A stretch of 64,000 bases of DNA from Paenibacillus peoriae KCTC 3763 (GTDB taxonomy: Bacteria > Bacillota > Bacilli > Paenibacillales > Paenibacillaceae), in assembly GCF_000236805.1 (NCBI RefSeq), contig NZ_AGFX01000041.1:310001-374000 (forward strand), written 5' to 3'. Positions within the stretch are counted from its first letter, which is position 1. Every line of letters begins with the position of its first letter. This document shows, one piece after another, positions 36,102 to 44,308 of this stretch. A program made the translations under genes and the position numbers. The notes below the pieces were generated by a model. It was not told the origin of the DNA and searched no databases. It saw nothing but the letters and a program-made list of their open reading frames with translations.

Positions 36102-36509
36102 ATGCAAGTATCACCTGAACGCCCTCTTGCCGAAGCTCGGCGGAGCCATCCAAGAAAGGGGTTGCCCGTTAAGGCATTTCTGCTATTTTGGTTTATACTT
36201 ATTATTCTAGGTGCTCTCGCAACCTATCTGTATAGCAATCACTTGAAGCAGCAAATGCTAAACGAGATGCAAACCCATACAGACCAACAGATTCAAGCAC
36301 TTAAATCCGACTATGAAAAGCAGCTAACCACACTTTCCAAGGAAGTTAGCGACCTGCAGGGCAAAGTGCAATCCTTCAATGAACTGCTGACCTTTACGAA
36401 GGACAATGCCAATAACAAAACCGATAACAGCAATAAGCTCTACACCCAATTAAACGAAGTCAAGCAGCAGCTTAATATACTTCAGAAAAAAATGGACTTG
36501 CTAAAATGA
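36102..36509 (+). CDS. Small membrane protein with coiled-coil domain
   Basis: I do not recognise the family. The 135 residues have a basic start, one transmembrane segment (about 22-43, AFLLFWFILIILGALATYL) and then a long heptad-rich region (about 48-134) likely to form a coiled coil outside the membrane. The start is unsure: ATG 36102 has GGGAG and GAG upstream; ATG 36036 gives 22 more residues but has only a weak site. The gene overlaps the phosphodiester glycosidase start by four bases, which implies coupled translation and a joint role at the cell surface. Confidence 0.65.
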   Translation: MQVSPERPLAEARRSHPRKGLPVKAFLLFWFILIILGALATYLYSNHLKQQMLNEMQTHTDQQIQALKSDYEKQLTTLSKEVSDLQGKVQSFNELLTFTKDNANNKTDNSNKLYTQLNEVKQQLNILQKKMDLLK

Positions 36510-37573
36510 ACATAGATGCAAAACAAGTGAATCGGTTTATTATGTTAGCCCTTGCTCCTTTTATCGGTTTATTGGGGTGTATTTTGTTAGTGCATCCCCC
36601 TTTAAGCTTTCCCGGGTCCACTGCTCCGGGCCTGCAAAAAGCCGAAACTTTTGTACAAACGCAATCCGTAAGCAAGCAGCTTGATGAAGCCAAACAAACA
36701 GCAACGTACACCTCGTCCACCATTCGCCGAACTTCCGAGCTGTATAAGCAAACAACCCAAACGATGAATCAGCTTGTCCTTACAGCCGCTACTCAGTCCA
36801 AGCGTCCCGCGATCATCTATGATCGACGCATCACCACCAGGCTGGGGGTTCCCTATGAGCGTGTAGACAGCAACCGGATCACCATTGAATTGTTCAAGGT
36901 GAACCCGGGGATTTATCACGGCTACGCCATGAAGGTTAAACTGAAAGATCCTACCGCTATGAAAATGTCTCTGGGGAGCGACAAATTGGGCGGCTCTGAA
37001 ACAACGATGCGTGCTGTCTTGAGACACGGAGCTGTCGCCGGCATCAATGCAGGCGGCTTTGCGGATGGAGACGGCAAACGCTATCCATTAAGTACTACCG
37101 TCTTGAACGGCCACTACCTTGCCGGCTTTCAATCCAGTTTCAAGGATTTGTCATTCGTCGGACTGAGCAGCAATGGCAAGCTTATCGGGGGCAAATTTTA
37201 CAGTCAAGGCGCGCTGGATAGCTTAAAGCCCGCCTTTGGGGCTACCTTTGTTCCCGTTCTGCTCCAAAAGGGGCAGAAGATGCCCATCCCTGAGAAGTGG
37301 AAAGTCTCGCCCCTGCGGGCCCCACGGACGGTCATCGGCAACTATAAAGACGACCAACTGCTCATTATCGTCGTAGACGGCTACAATGAAAGCGGGGGTT
37401 CAGGTGCAACGCTCGAAGAATTACAAGGGAAGATGTACAATCTGGGTGTTCAGGACGCTTATAATTTGGACGGAGGCGGCTCCTCGTCGCTCATATTGAA
37501 CGGTCGAATCGTTAACAAGCCGTCAGATGGTCAACTTCGTCCAGTCCCTACTCATTTTTTATTCTATAAATAA
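36506..37573 (+). CDS. Phosphodiester glycosidase family protein (NAGPA domain)
   Basis: A 355-residue exported protein. The N-terminus has a hydrophobic segment (about 11-30) that could be a signal anchor, then a helical, Thr/Gln-rich stretch (about 45-90). Residues about 150-352 match the NAGPA domain, which removes N-acetylglucosamine from phosphodiesters in animals and acts on cell-wall teichoic-acid-like substrates in bacteria. Conserved parts are GINAGGFADGDG (about 179-190), LRAPRTVIG (about 269-277) and AYNLDGGGSSSLIL (about 316-329). It pairs with the coiled-coil gene upstream. Confidence 0.86.
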   Translation: MNIDAKQVNRFIMLALAPFIGLLGCILLVHPPLSFPGSTAPGLQKAETFVQTQSVSKQLDEAKQTATYTSSTIRRTSELYKQTTQTMNQLVLTAATQSKRPAIIYDRRITTRLGVPYERVDSNRITIELFKVNPGIYHGYAMKVKLKDPTAMKMSLGSDKLGGSETTMRAVLRHGAVAGINAGGFADGDGKRYPLSTTVLNGHYLAGFQSSFKDLSFVGLSSNGKLIGGKFYSQGALDSLKPAFGATFVPVLLQKGQKMPIPEKWKVSPLRAPRTVIGNYKDDQLLIIVVDGYNESGGSGATLEELQGKMYNLGVQDAYNLDGGGSSSLILNGRIVNKPSDGQLRPVPTHFLFYK

Positions 37574-37613
37574 TAAAAATAATAAAATATGCTTGTCGAA
37601 GTATGGCTCAATT

Positions 37614-37651
37614 AAAAAAAAGCATCACGAACGAATGTCGTGATGCTTTTG
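37614..37651. terminator. Bidirectional terminator between the glycosidase and abrB-like genes
   Basis: AAAGCATCACGA and TCGTGATGCTTT form a perfect 12-bp stem with a 7-base loop, with A- and T-runs at the ends. It lies between convergent genes. Confidence 0.92.
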
Positions 37652-37656
37652 CCTCA

Positions 37657-37905
37657 TTAGGAGGAGTACTGTGTCATTTCTGTCAGACATTGAGCACAAA
37701 TATAACGGTCTTTAAAATCGTTTACTTGATCTATTGAACCGCAAAATACACATTTCGGACGATAACGCTCCAAAATAATATGGTCACCCTGAACCAAAAT
37801 TTCGACAGGATCTCCCTCATTCATTTGATATCTTTTGCGCAGTGACTTAGGCAAGACTATTCTCCCCAATTGATCAACTTTACGCACTACACCAGCAGGT
37901 TTCAT
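37657..37905 (-). CDS. AbrB-family transition-state regulator
   Basis: An 82-residue DNA-binding protein. Residues 4-50 form the swapped-hairpin AbrB/SpoVT domain (GVVRKVDQLGRIVLPKSLR). The C-terminus (about 51-82) has CVFC and CAQC pairs, suggesting a small zinc site, unlike Bacillus AbrB. This short form with CxxC pairs is seen in Paenibacillus from memory. Such regulators repress stationary-phase genes during growth. A Spo0A box lies about 105 bases upstream, in accord with Spo0A control of abrB in Bacillus. Confidence 0.88.
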   Translation of the reverse strand: MKPAGVVRKVDQLGRIVLPKSLRKRYQMNEGDPVEILVQGDHIILERYRPKCVFCGSIDQVNDFKDRYICAQCLTEMTQYSS

Positions 37906-38270
37906 CGTGATCGTACACCTCTCCTATTAGTAATAACTTGCAGTTTACTTTCCCTGCGAAAAACTAGGTACAAAGACACTATTCTTAATGTAGTATTCGC
38001 TGTCTTTTTGTCGAATCCTGCTGATCACAGGAAATTTTATTACATTTTTTCATAAAATCATGAACCCTATCAAAGTATGGGACAGATTGTCTGTAATATT
38101 TTTATCGACCGGAAAGTCAATTATCATTAGCTCTAATCGAGAATTTCGCAAATTACGACAATATCACCTTTATTCAAGCTCCACAGTCAGGTTCATCTAG
38201 GCAAATATTGCGCAACTTTCATCAGCAACTAAGGTCCTGGTTCTTTATTCACAGTTTACGTAAACTTTAT
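37906..38270. other. Intergenic region with abrB-like promoter region
   Basis: About 365 bases between two minus-strand genes. It holds the ribosome site of the abrB-like gene (AGGAGAGG) and the Spo0A box at 38009. The left part upstream of the trmL stop has no clear terminator, and no ORF or stable hairpin stands out. Confidence 0.5.
38009..38015 (+). promoter_or_regulatory. Spo0A box candidate upstream of the abrB-like gene
   Basis: TGTCGAA, an exact match to the core Spo0A site, about 105 bases before the start codon. A half-match (TGTCTTT) lies at 38001-38007. Such 7-base matches occur by chance every few kilobases on two strands, but the position in front of an abrB homologue makes it credible. 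Confidence 0.5.
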
Positions 38271-38735
38271 TCACGATAAATCTGGAAAATCCATTTGTCT
38301 CAACGCTTCATAAACGATAATCGCAGCGGAATTCGACAAGTTTAGAGATCTTACTTTATCTGACATAGGCATCTTAATGCATGTATCCGGATTCGCTGCT
38401 AACAGCTCAGGAGGCAACCCCTTCGTTTCTTTACCAAATACCAGAAAGTCTCCATCCCGGAATGAAATATCGCTATAGCGCTGGTTTGCTTTTGTCGTCG
38501 CATAAAAAAAGCGGCCTTCCTGATACTTCTCCTGTACCTCAGCAAAAGACTCATGGTATTCAATGTGGACAGCATACCAATAATCAAGCCCGGCCCGTTT
38601 TAACGTGGCATCGTCGGTACGGAAGCCCAGTGGCTTCACCAGATGCAGATGTGTCCCGGTTGCAGCACACGTTCTGGCAATATTCCCTGTATTAGCCGGG
38701 ATTTCCGGCTCGACAAGTACAATATGTAATGGCAT
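38271..38735 (-). CDS. trmL: tRNA (cytidine(34)-2'-O)-methyltransferase
   Basis: Methylates the ribose of the wobble base in certain leucine tRNAs, using S-adenosylmethionine. The 154-residue length is that of the minimal SPOUT enzyme. Motifs are EPEIPANTGNIARTC (about 9-23), FLVFGKETKGLP (about 98-109) and VRSLNLSNSAAIIVYEAL (about 128-145), which make up the trefoil knot. The start ATG 38735 is preferred; a GTG is next to it at 38738. The neighbouring genes are unrelated. Confidence 0.94.
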   Translation of the reverse strand: MPLHIVLVEPEIPANTGNIARTCAATGTHLHLVKPLGFRTDDATLKRAGLDYWYAVHIEYHESFAEVQEKYQEGRFFYATTKANQRYSDISFRDGDFLVFGKETKGLPPELLAANPDTCIKMPMSDKVRSLNLSNSAAIIVYEALRQMDFPDLS

Positions 38736-38844
38736 CACATTTCGTTCCCTTCATCATTAAATGATTCTGACAAATAACCTACAGCTTAACCCAAATGCAT
38801 ATACTGAAAACATATACATTTTATCGTCTATTCCCCACACTGCT

Positions 38845-38884
38845 AAAAGCCTTCCCCTATACACGTTCAGGGAAGGCTTTACTT
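38845..38884 (-). terminator. Terminator after serC
   Basis: AAAGCCTTCCC pairs with GGGAAGGCTTT with a 13-base loop; on the minus strand a T-run follows. It lies about 50 bases beyond the serC stop codon and 110 bases upstream of trmL. Confidence 0.85.
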
Positions 38885-38933
38885 TTACTTTTTCGATTTC
38901 AAATCGTGTGTATCGAAATATATATCCGTAAAA

Positions 38934-40022
38934 TCAACGGTTACGTTGCTTGAAGTTATCCATAAACTCCGCTAATGCTTGACAGTTCTCCAATGGAACA
39001 GCATTGTAGATCGAAGCGCGAAGTCCTCCTACGCTGCGATGTCCCTTCAATCCGATAAACCCGGCCTGCTCGGATTCCTTAATAAATTGTTTTTCCAGAT
39101 CCTCATTAGCGAGACGGAAGGTTACATTCATAATGGAGCGATCTCTGCTGTCCACACAGCCACGATAGAAGCCTTCGCTGCTGTCAATACGGTCGTAGAG
39201 CAAAGCAGCCTTCTGTTGGTTTACACGCTCAATGCCTTCCAGGCCACCTTCCTCCTGAATCCATTTCAGCACTTCATTCACCATGTAGATGGCAAAGGAT
39301 GGCGGTGTATTGTAGAGAGAGTTATTTTTTTCATACGTGCTGTAACGCAGCATCGTAGGAATGGTGGACGGCGAGGATGCCAACAGCTCTTCACGGGCAA
39401 TGACGACCGTTACACCGGAAGGTCCCAGATTTTTTTGCGCGCCTGCGTAAATCAATCCAAATTGAGTAACATCAAACGGCTTGCAAAAAATATCACTGGA
39501 CATGTCGACAATCAATGGTACGGAACCCGTATCTGGAAATTGCTTGAACTGTGTACCTTCAATCGTCTCGTTGGACGTCATATGTACATAAGCAGTATGC
39601 TCAGGCAAGTCCAAAGATTCCACATTCGGAAGACGCATGTACTTCTCATCAGCAGAGGATGCAGCAATATGAACATTGCCCAGCAGCTTGGCCTCTTTGT
39701 ACGCCTTGTCGGACCAGCTACCTGTCATTACATAGCTTCCGACCTGTCCTTCGCTCAGGAAATTCAAAGGCAGCATTGCAAATTGCGTACTGGCGCCCCC
39801 TTGCAGGAACAACACCTTATAACCCTTCGGATTGCCCAGCAGAGATAACAAACGTTCCTGCGCCTCATTATGAACAGATTCATACACAGCTCCACGATGA
39901 GACATTTCCATGATAGACATTCCTGTCCCCTGAAAATCCACGAACTCAGCTTGTACACGTTCCAGTACCTTCAGCGGTAATGCCGCTGGTCCTGCATTAA
40001 AATTGTAGGCTCTCTTACTCAA
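38934..40022 (-). CDS. serC: Phosphoserine aminotransferase
   Basis: Converts 3-phosphohydroxypyruvate to phosphoserine in serine synthesis, and also acts in pyridoxal phosphate synthesis in some bacteria. A 362-residue class V aminotransferase. It has NFNAGPAALP (about 7-16), the PLP lysine in YAGAQKNLGPSG (near 196) and GGLRASIYNA near the C-terminus. The start is TTG 40022, with GGGG 5 bases before; no ATG is available in frame near this point. A neighbouring TTG at 40025 is less well placed. Confidence 0.94.
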   Translation of the reverse strand: MSKRAYNFNAGPAALPLKVLERVQAEFVDFQGTGMSIMEMSHRGAVYESVHNEAQERLLSLLGNPKGYKVLFLQGGASTQFAMLPLNFLSEGQVGSYVMTGSWSDKAYKEAKLLGNVHIAASSADEKYMRLPNVESLDLPEHTAYVHMTSNETIEGTQFKQFPDTGSVPLIVDMSSDIFCKPFDVTQFGLIYAGAQKNLGPSGVTVVIAREELLASSPSTIPTMLRYSTYEKNNSLYNTPPSFAIYMVNEVLKWIQEEGGLEGIERVNQQKAALLYDRIDSSEGFYRGCVDSRDRSIMNVTFRLANEDLEKQFIKESEQAGFIGLKGHRSVGGLRASIYNAVPLENCQALAEFMDNFKQRNR

Positions 40023-40192
40023 CAATTCCCCATCCCTTCTCTACCTTGTATGGATATTATCGCTATGATAGCAGTATTCATAAATGCGTTCAAGACTTGT
40101 ATAAAAATGTTTTTGAATTCATTTATGATGTGACAAAGCTGTGAATGTTATCATATTTGACATCTTCACTTTATGATATTCATTTTAATGTT

Positions 40193-40227
40193 AAAAGGTC
40201 CCCGGCTATGAGACCGGAGACCTATCT
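40193..40227 (-). terminator. Terminator after glutamine synthetase
   Basis: On the minus strand AGGTCTCCGG and CCGGGGACCT form a stem with one mismatch and an 8-base loop, followed by TTTT. It lies about 65 bases beyond the stop of the gene at 40290-41714. Confidence 0.8.
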
Positions 40228-40289
40228 TGAACAACAATTTTGATCCGTTCCTAATGATTGTTCTTCAAGGCAGCTACGCTGCCGATTTA

Positions 40290-41714
40290 TTAGCAGTCGA
40301 AATACAGGCTGTATTCGTGCGGATGAACACGGATGTTCACCGATTTAGCTTCAGAACGTTTAAACTCTACATAGTTGTCAATAAAGTCCTTCGTGAATAC
40401 GCCGCCTTCAGTCAAGAATTCGTAGTCAGCTTCCAGAGCGTCAAGAGCCTCATCCAATGAAGCTGGTACGCTGCGGATTTTACCTTTTTCAGCGTCAGAC
40501 AGCTCATAGATGTTCGTGTCAAGCGGGCCATAGCCCAATTCGATTGGGTTCAGTTTGCGCTTGATGCCATCCAAACCAGCCATCAGCATAGCCGAGAAAG
40601 CCAGATAAGGGTTAGCTGTAGAGTCCGGTGTACGGAACTCGATCCGACAGCCTTTTGGCGTAACAGCCGCTACTGGAATACGTACAGCCGCAGAACGGTT
40701 ACCTTTGGAGAATACCAGGTTAACTGGCGCTTCGTAGCCTGGAACAAGACGCTTGAACGAGTTTGTGCTTGGGTTTGTCAAAGCGATCAGCGCAGGTGCA
40801 TGGTACAGAATACCACCAATGTAATGAAGGGCCATTTCGCTCAGATTAGCATAAGCACCTTTTTCGTAGAACAAAGGAGTGTCTCCATTGAAAATGGATT
40901 GGTGAACGTGCATACCGCTTCCGTTATCTCCGAAGAGTGGTTTCGGCATGAATGTTGCCACTTTACCATATTGACGAGCTGTGTTGTGTACAATGTATTT
41001 ATAAACGAGCAGGTTATCTGCTGTTTTCTTCAGTGTATCAAAACGGAAGTTGATTTCCGCTTGGCCTGCTGTAGCTACCTCATGGTGATGGCGCTCAATT
41101 CTCAGACCTGCTTCTTCAATCAAACGGCACATTTCACTACGAATGTCTTGTTGGGTGTCCACTGGCGCTACAGGTACATATCCGCCCTTCACTCCGACTT
41201 TAAAGCCCAGGTTGCCGCCTTCTTCCTTACGGTTTGTGTTCCAAGCTGCTTCCTCGGAATCTACGAAGAAGGAAGAGCTGTTCATGCCGCTTTCGTAGCG
41301 AACATCATCAAAGATGAAAAACTCGGACTCAGGTGCAAAAAATGCTGCTGTGCCCACTCCTGCCGATTGCAAAAATTCCTCTGCCTTTTTGGCAATACCA
41401 CGAGGGTCGCGGTCGTATCTTTCGCCATCTGGTGTAGCAATGTCACACAGAATATTCAGTGTAGGATGCTGAGTGAAGGGGTCGATAAAAACCGCTTCTG
41501 GATCGGGCAGCATAACCATGTCGGATTCCTCGATGCCACGATAGCCAGGAATGGAAGAACCGTCGAAAGCAACACCGTTAACAAATGTTTCTGCATCTAC
41601 TTCGGAAGCTGGCAATGAAATATGGTGAGCACGACCAGACAAATCTACAAAACGGAAATCTACCCACTCAATATTATTTTCCTGAATTGTTTTCAATACG
41701 TTTTCAACGGACAT
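40290..41714 (-). CDS. glnA: Type I glutamine synthetase (GSI-beta-like)
   Basis: Makes glutamine from glutamate, ammonia and ATP. At 474 residues it is longer than the usual Firmicute GSI-alpha (about 444). Conserved parts are VAFDGSSIPGYRGIEESDM (about 48-66), PESEFFIFD (about 128-136), GSGMHVHQS (about 263-271), NRSAAVRIP (about 340-348) and EFRTPDS (about 359-365). The stretch LDTNIYELSDAE near residue 402 contains a Tyr where E. coli GlnA is adenylylated, and the beginning also looks like the E. coli type. A GlnR-like site and a good promoter lie upstream. It is not next to a glnR gene and is likely a second synthetase. Confidence 0.93.
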   Translation of the reverse strand: MSVENVLKTIQENNIEWVDFRFVDLSGRAHHISLPASEVDAETFVNGVAFDGSSIPGYRGIEESDMVMLPDPEAVFIDPFTQHPTLNILCDIATPDGERYDRDPRGIAKKAEEFLQSAGVGTAAFFAPESEFFIFDDVRYESGMNSSSFFVDSEEAAWNTNRKEEGGNLGFKVGVKGGYVPVAPVDTQQDIRSEMCRLIEEAGLRIERHHHEVATAGQAEINFRFDTLKKTADNLLVYKYIVHNTARQYGKVATFMPKPLFGDNGSGMHVHQSIFNGDTPLFYEKGAYANLSEMALHYIGGILYHAPALIALTNPSTNSFKRLVPGYEAPVNLVFSKGNRSAAVRIPVAAVTPKGCRIEFRTPDSTANPYLAFSAMLMAGLDGIKRKLNPIELGYGPLDTNIYELSDAEKGKIRSVPASLDEALDALEADYEFLTEGGVFTKDFIDNYVEFKRSEAKSVNIRVHPHEYSLYFDC

Positions 41715-41795
41715 GTCTTCTTCCTCCCAATTTTTCCGAACATTAAGTCTTATACAACCCTGAAATGTTCATGATCGAATGTTTTTTCTGTCGTC

Positions 41796-41825
41796 ATTAT
41801 AAATCTCAAACATGACACGGGTCAA
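41796..41825 (-). promoter_or_regulatory. Sigma-A type promoter for glutamine synthetase
   Basis: On the minus strand TTGACC (41825-41820) and TATAAT (41801-41796) are 18 bases apart. The start of transcription would be near 41789, leaving a leader of about 75 bases. The -10 box is a perfect match. Confidence 0.65.
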
Positions 41826-41853
41826 TAGCTATGTAAGGTATTTTTTAAACTAA

Positions 41854-41870
41854 TGTTAGATATTCTTACG
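41854..41870 (-). promoter_or_regulatory. GlnR/TnrA-like operator candidate
   Basis: On the minus strand CGTAAGAATATCTAACA fits TGTNAN7TNACA with one mismatch at the first base. It lies 29 bases upstream of the -35 box of the glutamine synthetase promoter, which could allow activation or looping repression in nitrogen control. Confidence 0.5.
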
Positions 41871-41892
41871 CCCCTGATAACATTTGAATAGC

Positions 41893-41921
41893 AAAAAAAG
41901 CCCGAAACATCGGGCTTTTAA
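41893..41921 (-). terminator. Terminator after DAHP synthase
   Basis: AAAAGCCCGA and TCGGGCTTTT form a perfect stem with a 4-base loop, followed on the minus strand by a T-run. It sits 64 bases beyond the aroF stop. Confidence 0.9.
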
Positions 41922-41984
41922 GTGATTTCAATCTTGTTACTGCAATGCGGCAAAACTTTTATGCAATGATGTTAAGTATTGGCT

Positions 41985-43022
41985 TTAGGAAATGGCACTA
42001 GGGGTATGGAATGTTTTCCCTACTGCAGGAGCAAGCAATTCCAAATCTTTCAGCAAATCTGCAAATTGATCAGGGAACAGGGATTGTACGCCGTCGCCCG
42101 TCATCGAGTTGTCAGGGTCTGTATGCATCTCAATAATCAGTCCGTCAGCACCGGCAGCTACTGAAGCCTTCGTCATAGGAACAACCAGTTCACGCCGTCC
42201 TGTGCCATGGCTTGGATCAGCAATAACCGGCAAATGGCTCAACTGTTGCAAAACAGGGATCGCGGACAAATCCAGCGTATTTCTGGTGTAGGTTTCGAAT
42301 GTGCGAATACCTCGCTCACACAGCATAACATTCGGATTTCCGCCTGCCAAAATGTACTCGGCAGCATTCAGGAACTCGTCATAAGTCGAGCTGAAACCGC
42401 GTTTAAGCAACACTGGCTTGCCACAGGTTCCCAGCTTGCGCAGCAGATCGAAGTTCTGCATGTTGCGTGTACCTACTTGCAGAATATCCGCATATTCCGC
42501 ACAGATGTCCACGTATTCCGGTGTCATGACCTCTGTGATGGTCAGAAGATCGTGCTTTTTGCCCGCTTCGGCCATCATGATCAAGCCTTCTACCCCAGTT
42601 CCCTGAAAGCTGTAAGGCCCCGTACGCGGCTTAAAAGCACCTCCACGAAGGACTTGTGCACCCGCAGCTTTAACCAATGCGGCAATCTCGTCAATCTGCG
42701 CAGCAGACTCAACGGCACACGGCCCACCCATAATCACAAGCTCGCCCCCGCCAATATTTACGCCTTTAATGGAAATGACCGTATTTTCGGGATGAAAATC
42801 ACGGCTAGCCAATTTGTAGGACTTCGATATTTTGACTACATTTTCTACACCCTTCATTTGACGCAGGTGTTCAGCCAGCTTGGGCTCTACGCTGCCGATC
42901 AATCCGATAATCGTGCGATCCGATCCGCGTGAAACATGGGCCTGCAAGCCTTCTTTTTCAATAACTTCAACAATGGCCTGGATATGTTCTTCAGGTGTCT
43001 GAACACCAGCGATAACGATCAT
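41985..43022 (-). CDS. aroF: 3-deoxy-7-phosphoheptulonate (DAHP) synthase
   Basis: First step of the shikimate pathway, joining phosphoenolpyruvate and erythrose 4-phosphate. The 345-residue protein is of type I-beta: residues 1-70 form a ferredoxin-like regulatory domain (MIVIAGVQTPEEHI, GSVEPKLAEHLRQM), and residues about 85-335 form the TIM barrel with GGPCAVES (about 98-105), LRGGAFKPRTGPYSFQG (about 125-141), VLLKRGFSST and DPSHGTGRR (about 270-278). There is no fused chorismate mutase. Start ATG 43022 has GAGGGGAAG before it, better than the upstream frame. Confidence 0.93.
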   Translation of the reverse strand: MIVIAGVQTPEEHIQAIVEVIEKEGLQAHVSRGSDRTIIGLIGSVEPKLAEHLRQMKGVENVVKISKSYKLASRDFHPENTVISIKGVNIGGGELVIMGGPCAVESAAQIDEIAALVKAAGAQVLRGGAFKPRTGPYSFQGTGVEGLIMMAEAGKKHDLLTITEVMTPEYVDICAEYADILQVGTRNMQNFDLLRKLGTCGKPVLLKRGFSSTYDEFLNAAEYILAGGNPNVMLCERGIRTFETYTRNTLDLSAIPVLQQLSHLPVIADPSHGTGRRELVVPMTKASVAAGADGLIIEMHTDPDNSMTGDGVQSLFPDQFADLLKDLELLAPAVGKTFHTPSAIS

Positions 43023-43182
43023 ATTTTTCTTCCCCTCTATAAAACATATTTTATTGATCACTATGACATTATGACACTTAAACGCTTGTTCGCTTTTAAG
43101 CTTTTATTCGTTAAAGTAACTATACCTGTTTTGGCTTTCCTCGTCAAGGCTTAATATTCCAAGCCTTTATACGATAACAATT

Positions 43183-43224
43183 AAAAAAAGCCGCTATCCG
43201 GGTGTTATTCCCTCGAATAGCGAC
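43183..43224 (-). terminator. Terminator after ispH
   Basis: On the minus strand CGCTAT pairs with ATAGCG and inner bases extend the stem; GCTTTTTTT follows. It lies 17 bases beyond the ispH stop codon. Confidence 0.78.
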
Positions 43225-43240
43225 TATGATCAATCCTATG

Positions 43241-44197
43241 TTATTGGGTCGTTTTGGACTTTTCCCGTACAGGAGGCAGCAGTTTTTTCATATCAACGGT
43301 CCGCTGAATCTCCCATGTTGCCGGGTTAGCCGGATCATACTGCTCCAGATACGTAATAACTTCTTTCGTAATTAACGTAGGCGTGGAAGCTCCGGATGTG
43401 ACCGCTACCTTCGTAACACCCTCCAGCCACTCCCTCTTCAGCTCTGTTACATCGGCAATTCGATAAGCTGTAGTGCCGGCGATCTCCTCAGACACTTGGG
43501 CCAGTCTGTTGGAGTTATTGCTGCGTGGATCACCGACAACGATCACCAGGTCTGCCTGTCCAGCCTGCTCGGCTACCGCCTCCTGACGCACTTGGGTTGC
43601 CAGACAGATTTCATTGTGTATCTCGGCACCCGGGAATTTCTCCAGCAACTTCTTCATAATGTGCTTGATGTCCCATTGACTCATGGTCGTCTGATTTGTA
43701 ATGAGAATTTTGCCCTCAGACAGCGCAAGCGTGTCGATTTCCTCTTCCTTTTCAATCAGATGGACATGATCCGGCGCAATTCCGATAGCTCCCTCCGGTT
43801 CAGGGTGTCCCTTTTTGCCGATATAAATAATCTGGTATCCTTCTGACGACTTCTCGCGAATCAGATCATGGGTCTTCGTCACATCCGGACAGGTAGCATC
43901 CACTGTAGTCAGTCCCTTGTCTCTTGCCAGCTTGCGAACCTCAGGGGATACGCCGTGGGCGGTAAAAATAACGGTTCCCTTCTCCACCTGGCTTAAAATC
44001 TCCAAACGGTTCGGGCCGTCCAGTGTAATAATCCCTTCATCTTCAAAGGAATTGGTGACATGGCTGTTATGCACAATCATGCCTAGTATATAAATAGGCC
44101 GGGGTAAGTCCAGGTTTCTGGCAGCCTGACGAGCCAATACCATGGCATCGACTACGCCGTAACAGTAACCCCGGGGAGAAATCCTGAGTACTTCCAA
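43241..44197 (-). CDS. ispH: 4-hydroxy-3-methylbut-2-enyl diphosphate reductase
   Basis: Last step of the MEP pathway, making IPP and DMAPP with a [4Fe-4S] cluster. Three cluster cysteines are visible: SPRGYCYGV (near 12), [11 protein letters not shown] (near 100) and [11 protein letters not shown] (near 197). HNSHV (about 43-47) and TSGASTPT (about 266-273) are family motifs. At 318 residues the length is usual. No ATG is in the right place; TTG 44197 has GGGTG 7 bases upstream, while GTG 44206 is poorer. Confidence 0.92.
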   Translation of the reverse strand: MEVLRISPRGYCYGVVDAMVLARQAARNLDLPRPIYILGMIVHNSHVTNSFEDEGIITLDGPNRLEILSQVEKGTVIFTAHGVSPEVRKLARDKGLTTVDATCPDVTKTHDLIREKSSEGYQIIYIGKKGHPEPEGAIGIAPDHVHLIEKEEEIDTLALSEGKILITNQTTMSQWDIKHIMKKLLEKFPGAEIHNEICLATQVRQEAVAEQAGQADLVIVVGDPRSNNSNRLAQVSEEIAGTTAYRIADVTELKREWLEGVTKVAVTSGASTPTLITKEVITYLEQYDPANPATWEIQRTVDMKKLLPPVREKSKTTQ

Positions 44198-44308
44198 AAA
44201 TAGCACCCGCTTTCTTCGACACAGTATACCGCTCCAATAACTGGGCAGCTGTGGGCATCCAAGCCTCTACCGGCCAATTCTATGATGTAGTTGCCTTCCT
44301 ATTATAGC

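Noticed and set aside
40800-41618. 272-residue frame opposite the glutamine synthetase gene
   Set aside because: It is the antisense shadow of a well-conserved gene and is rich in Cys, His and Phe with no domain pattern.
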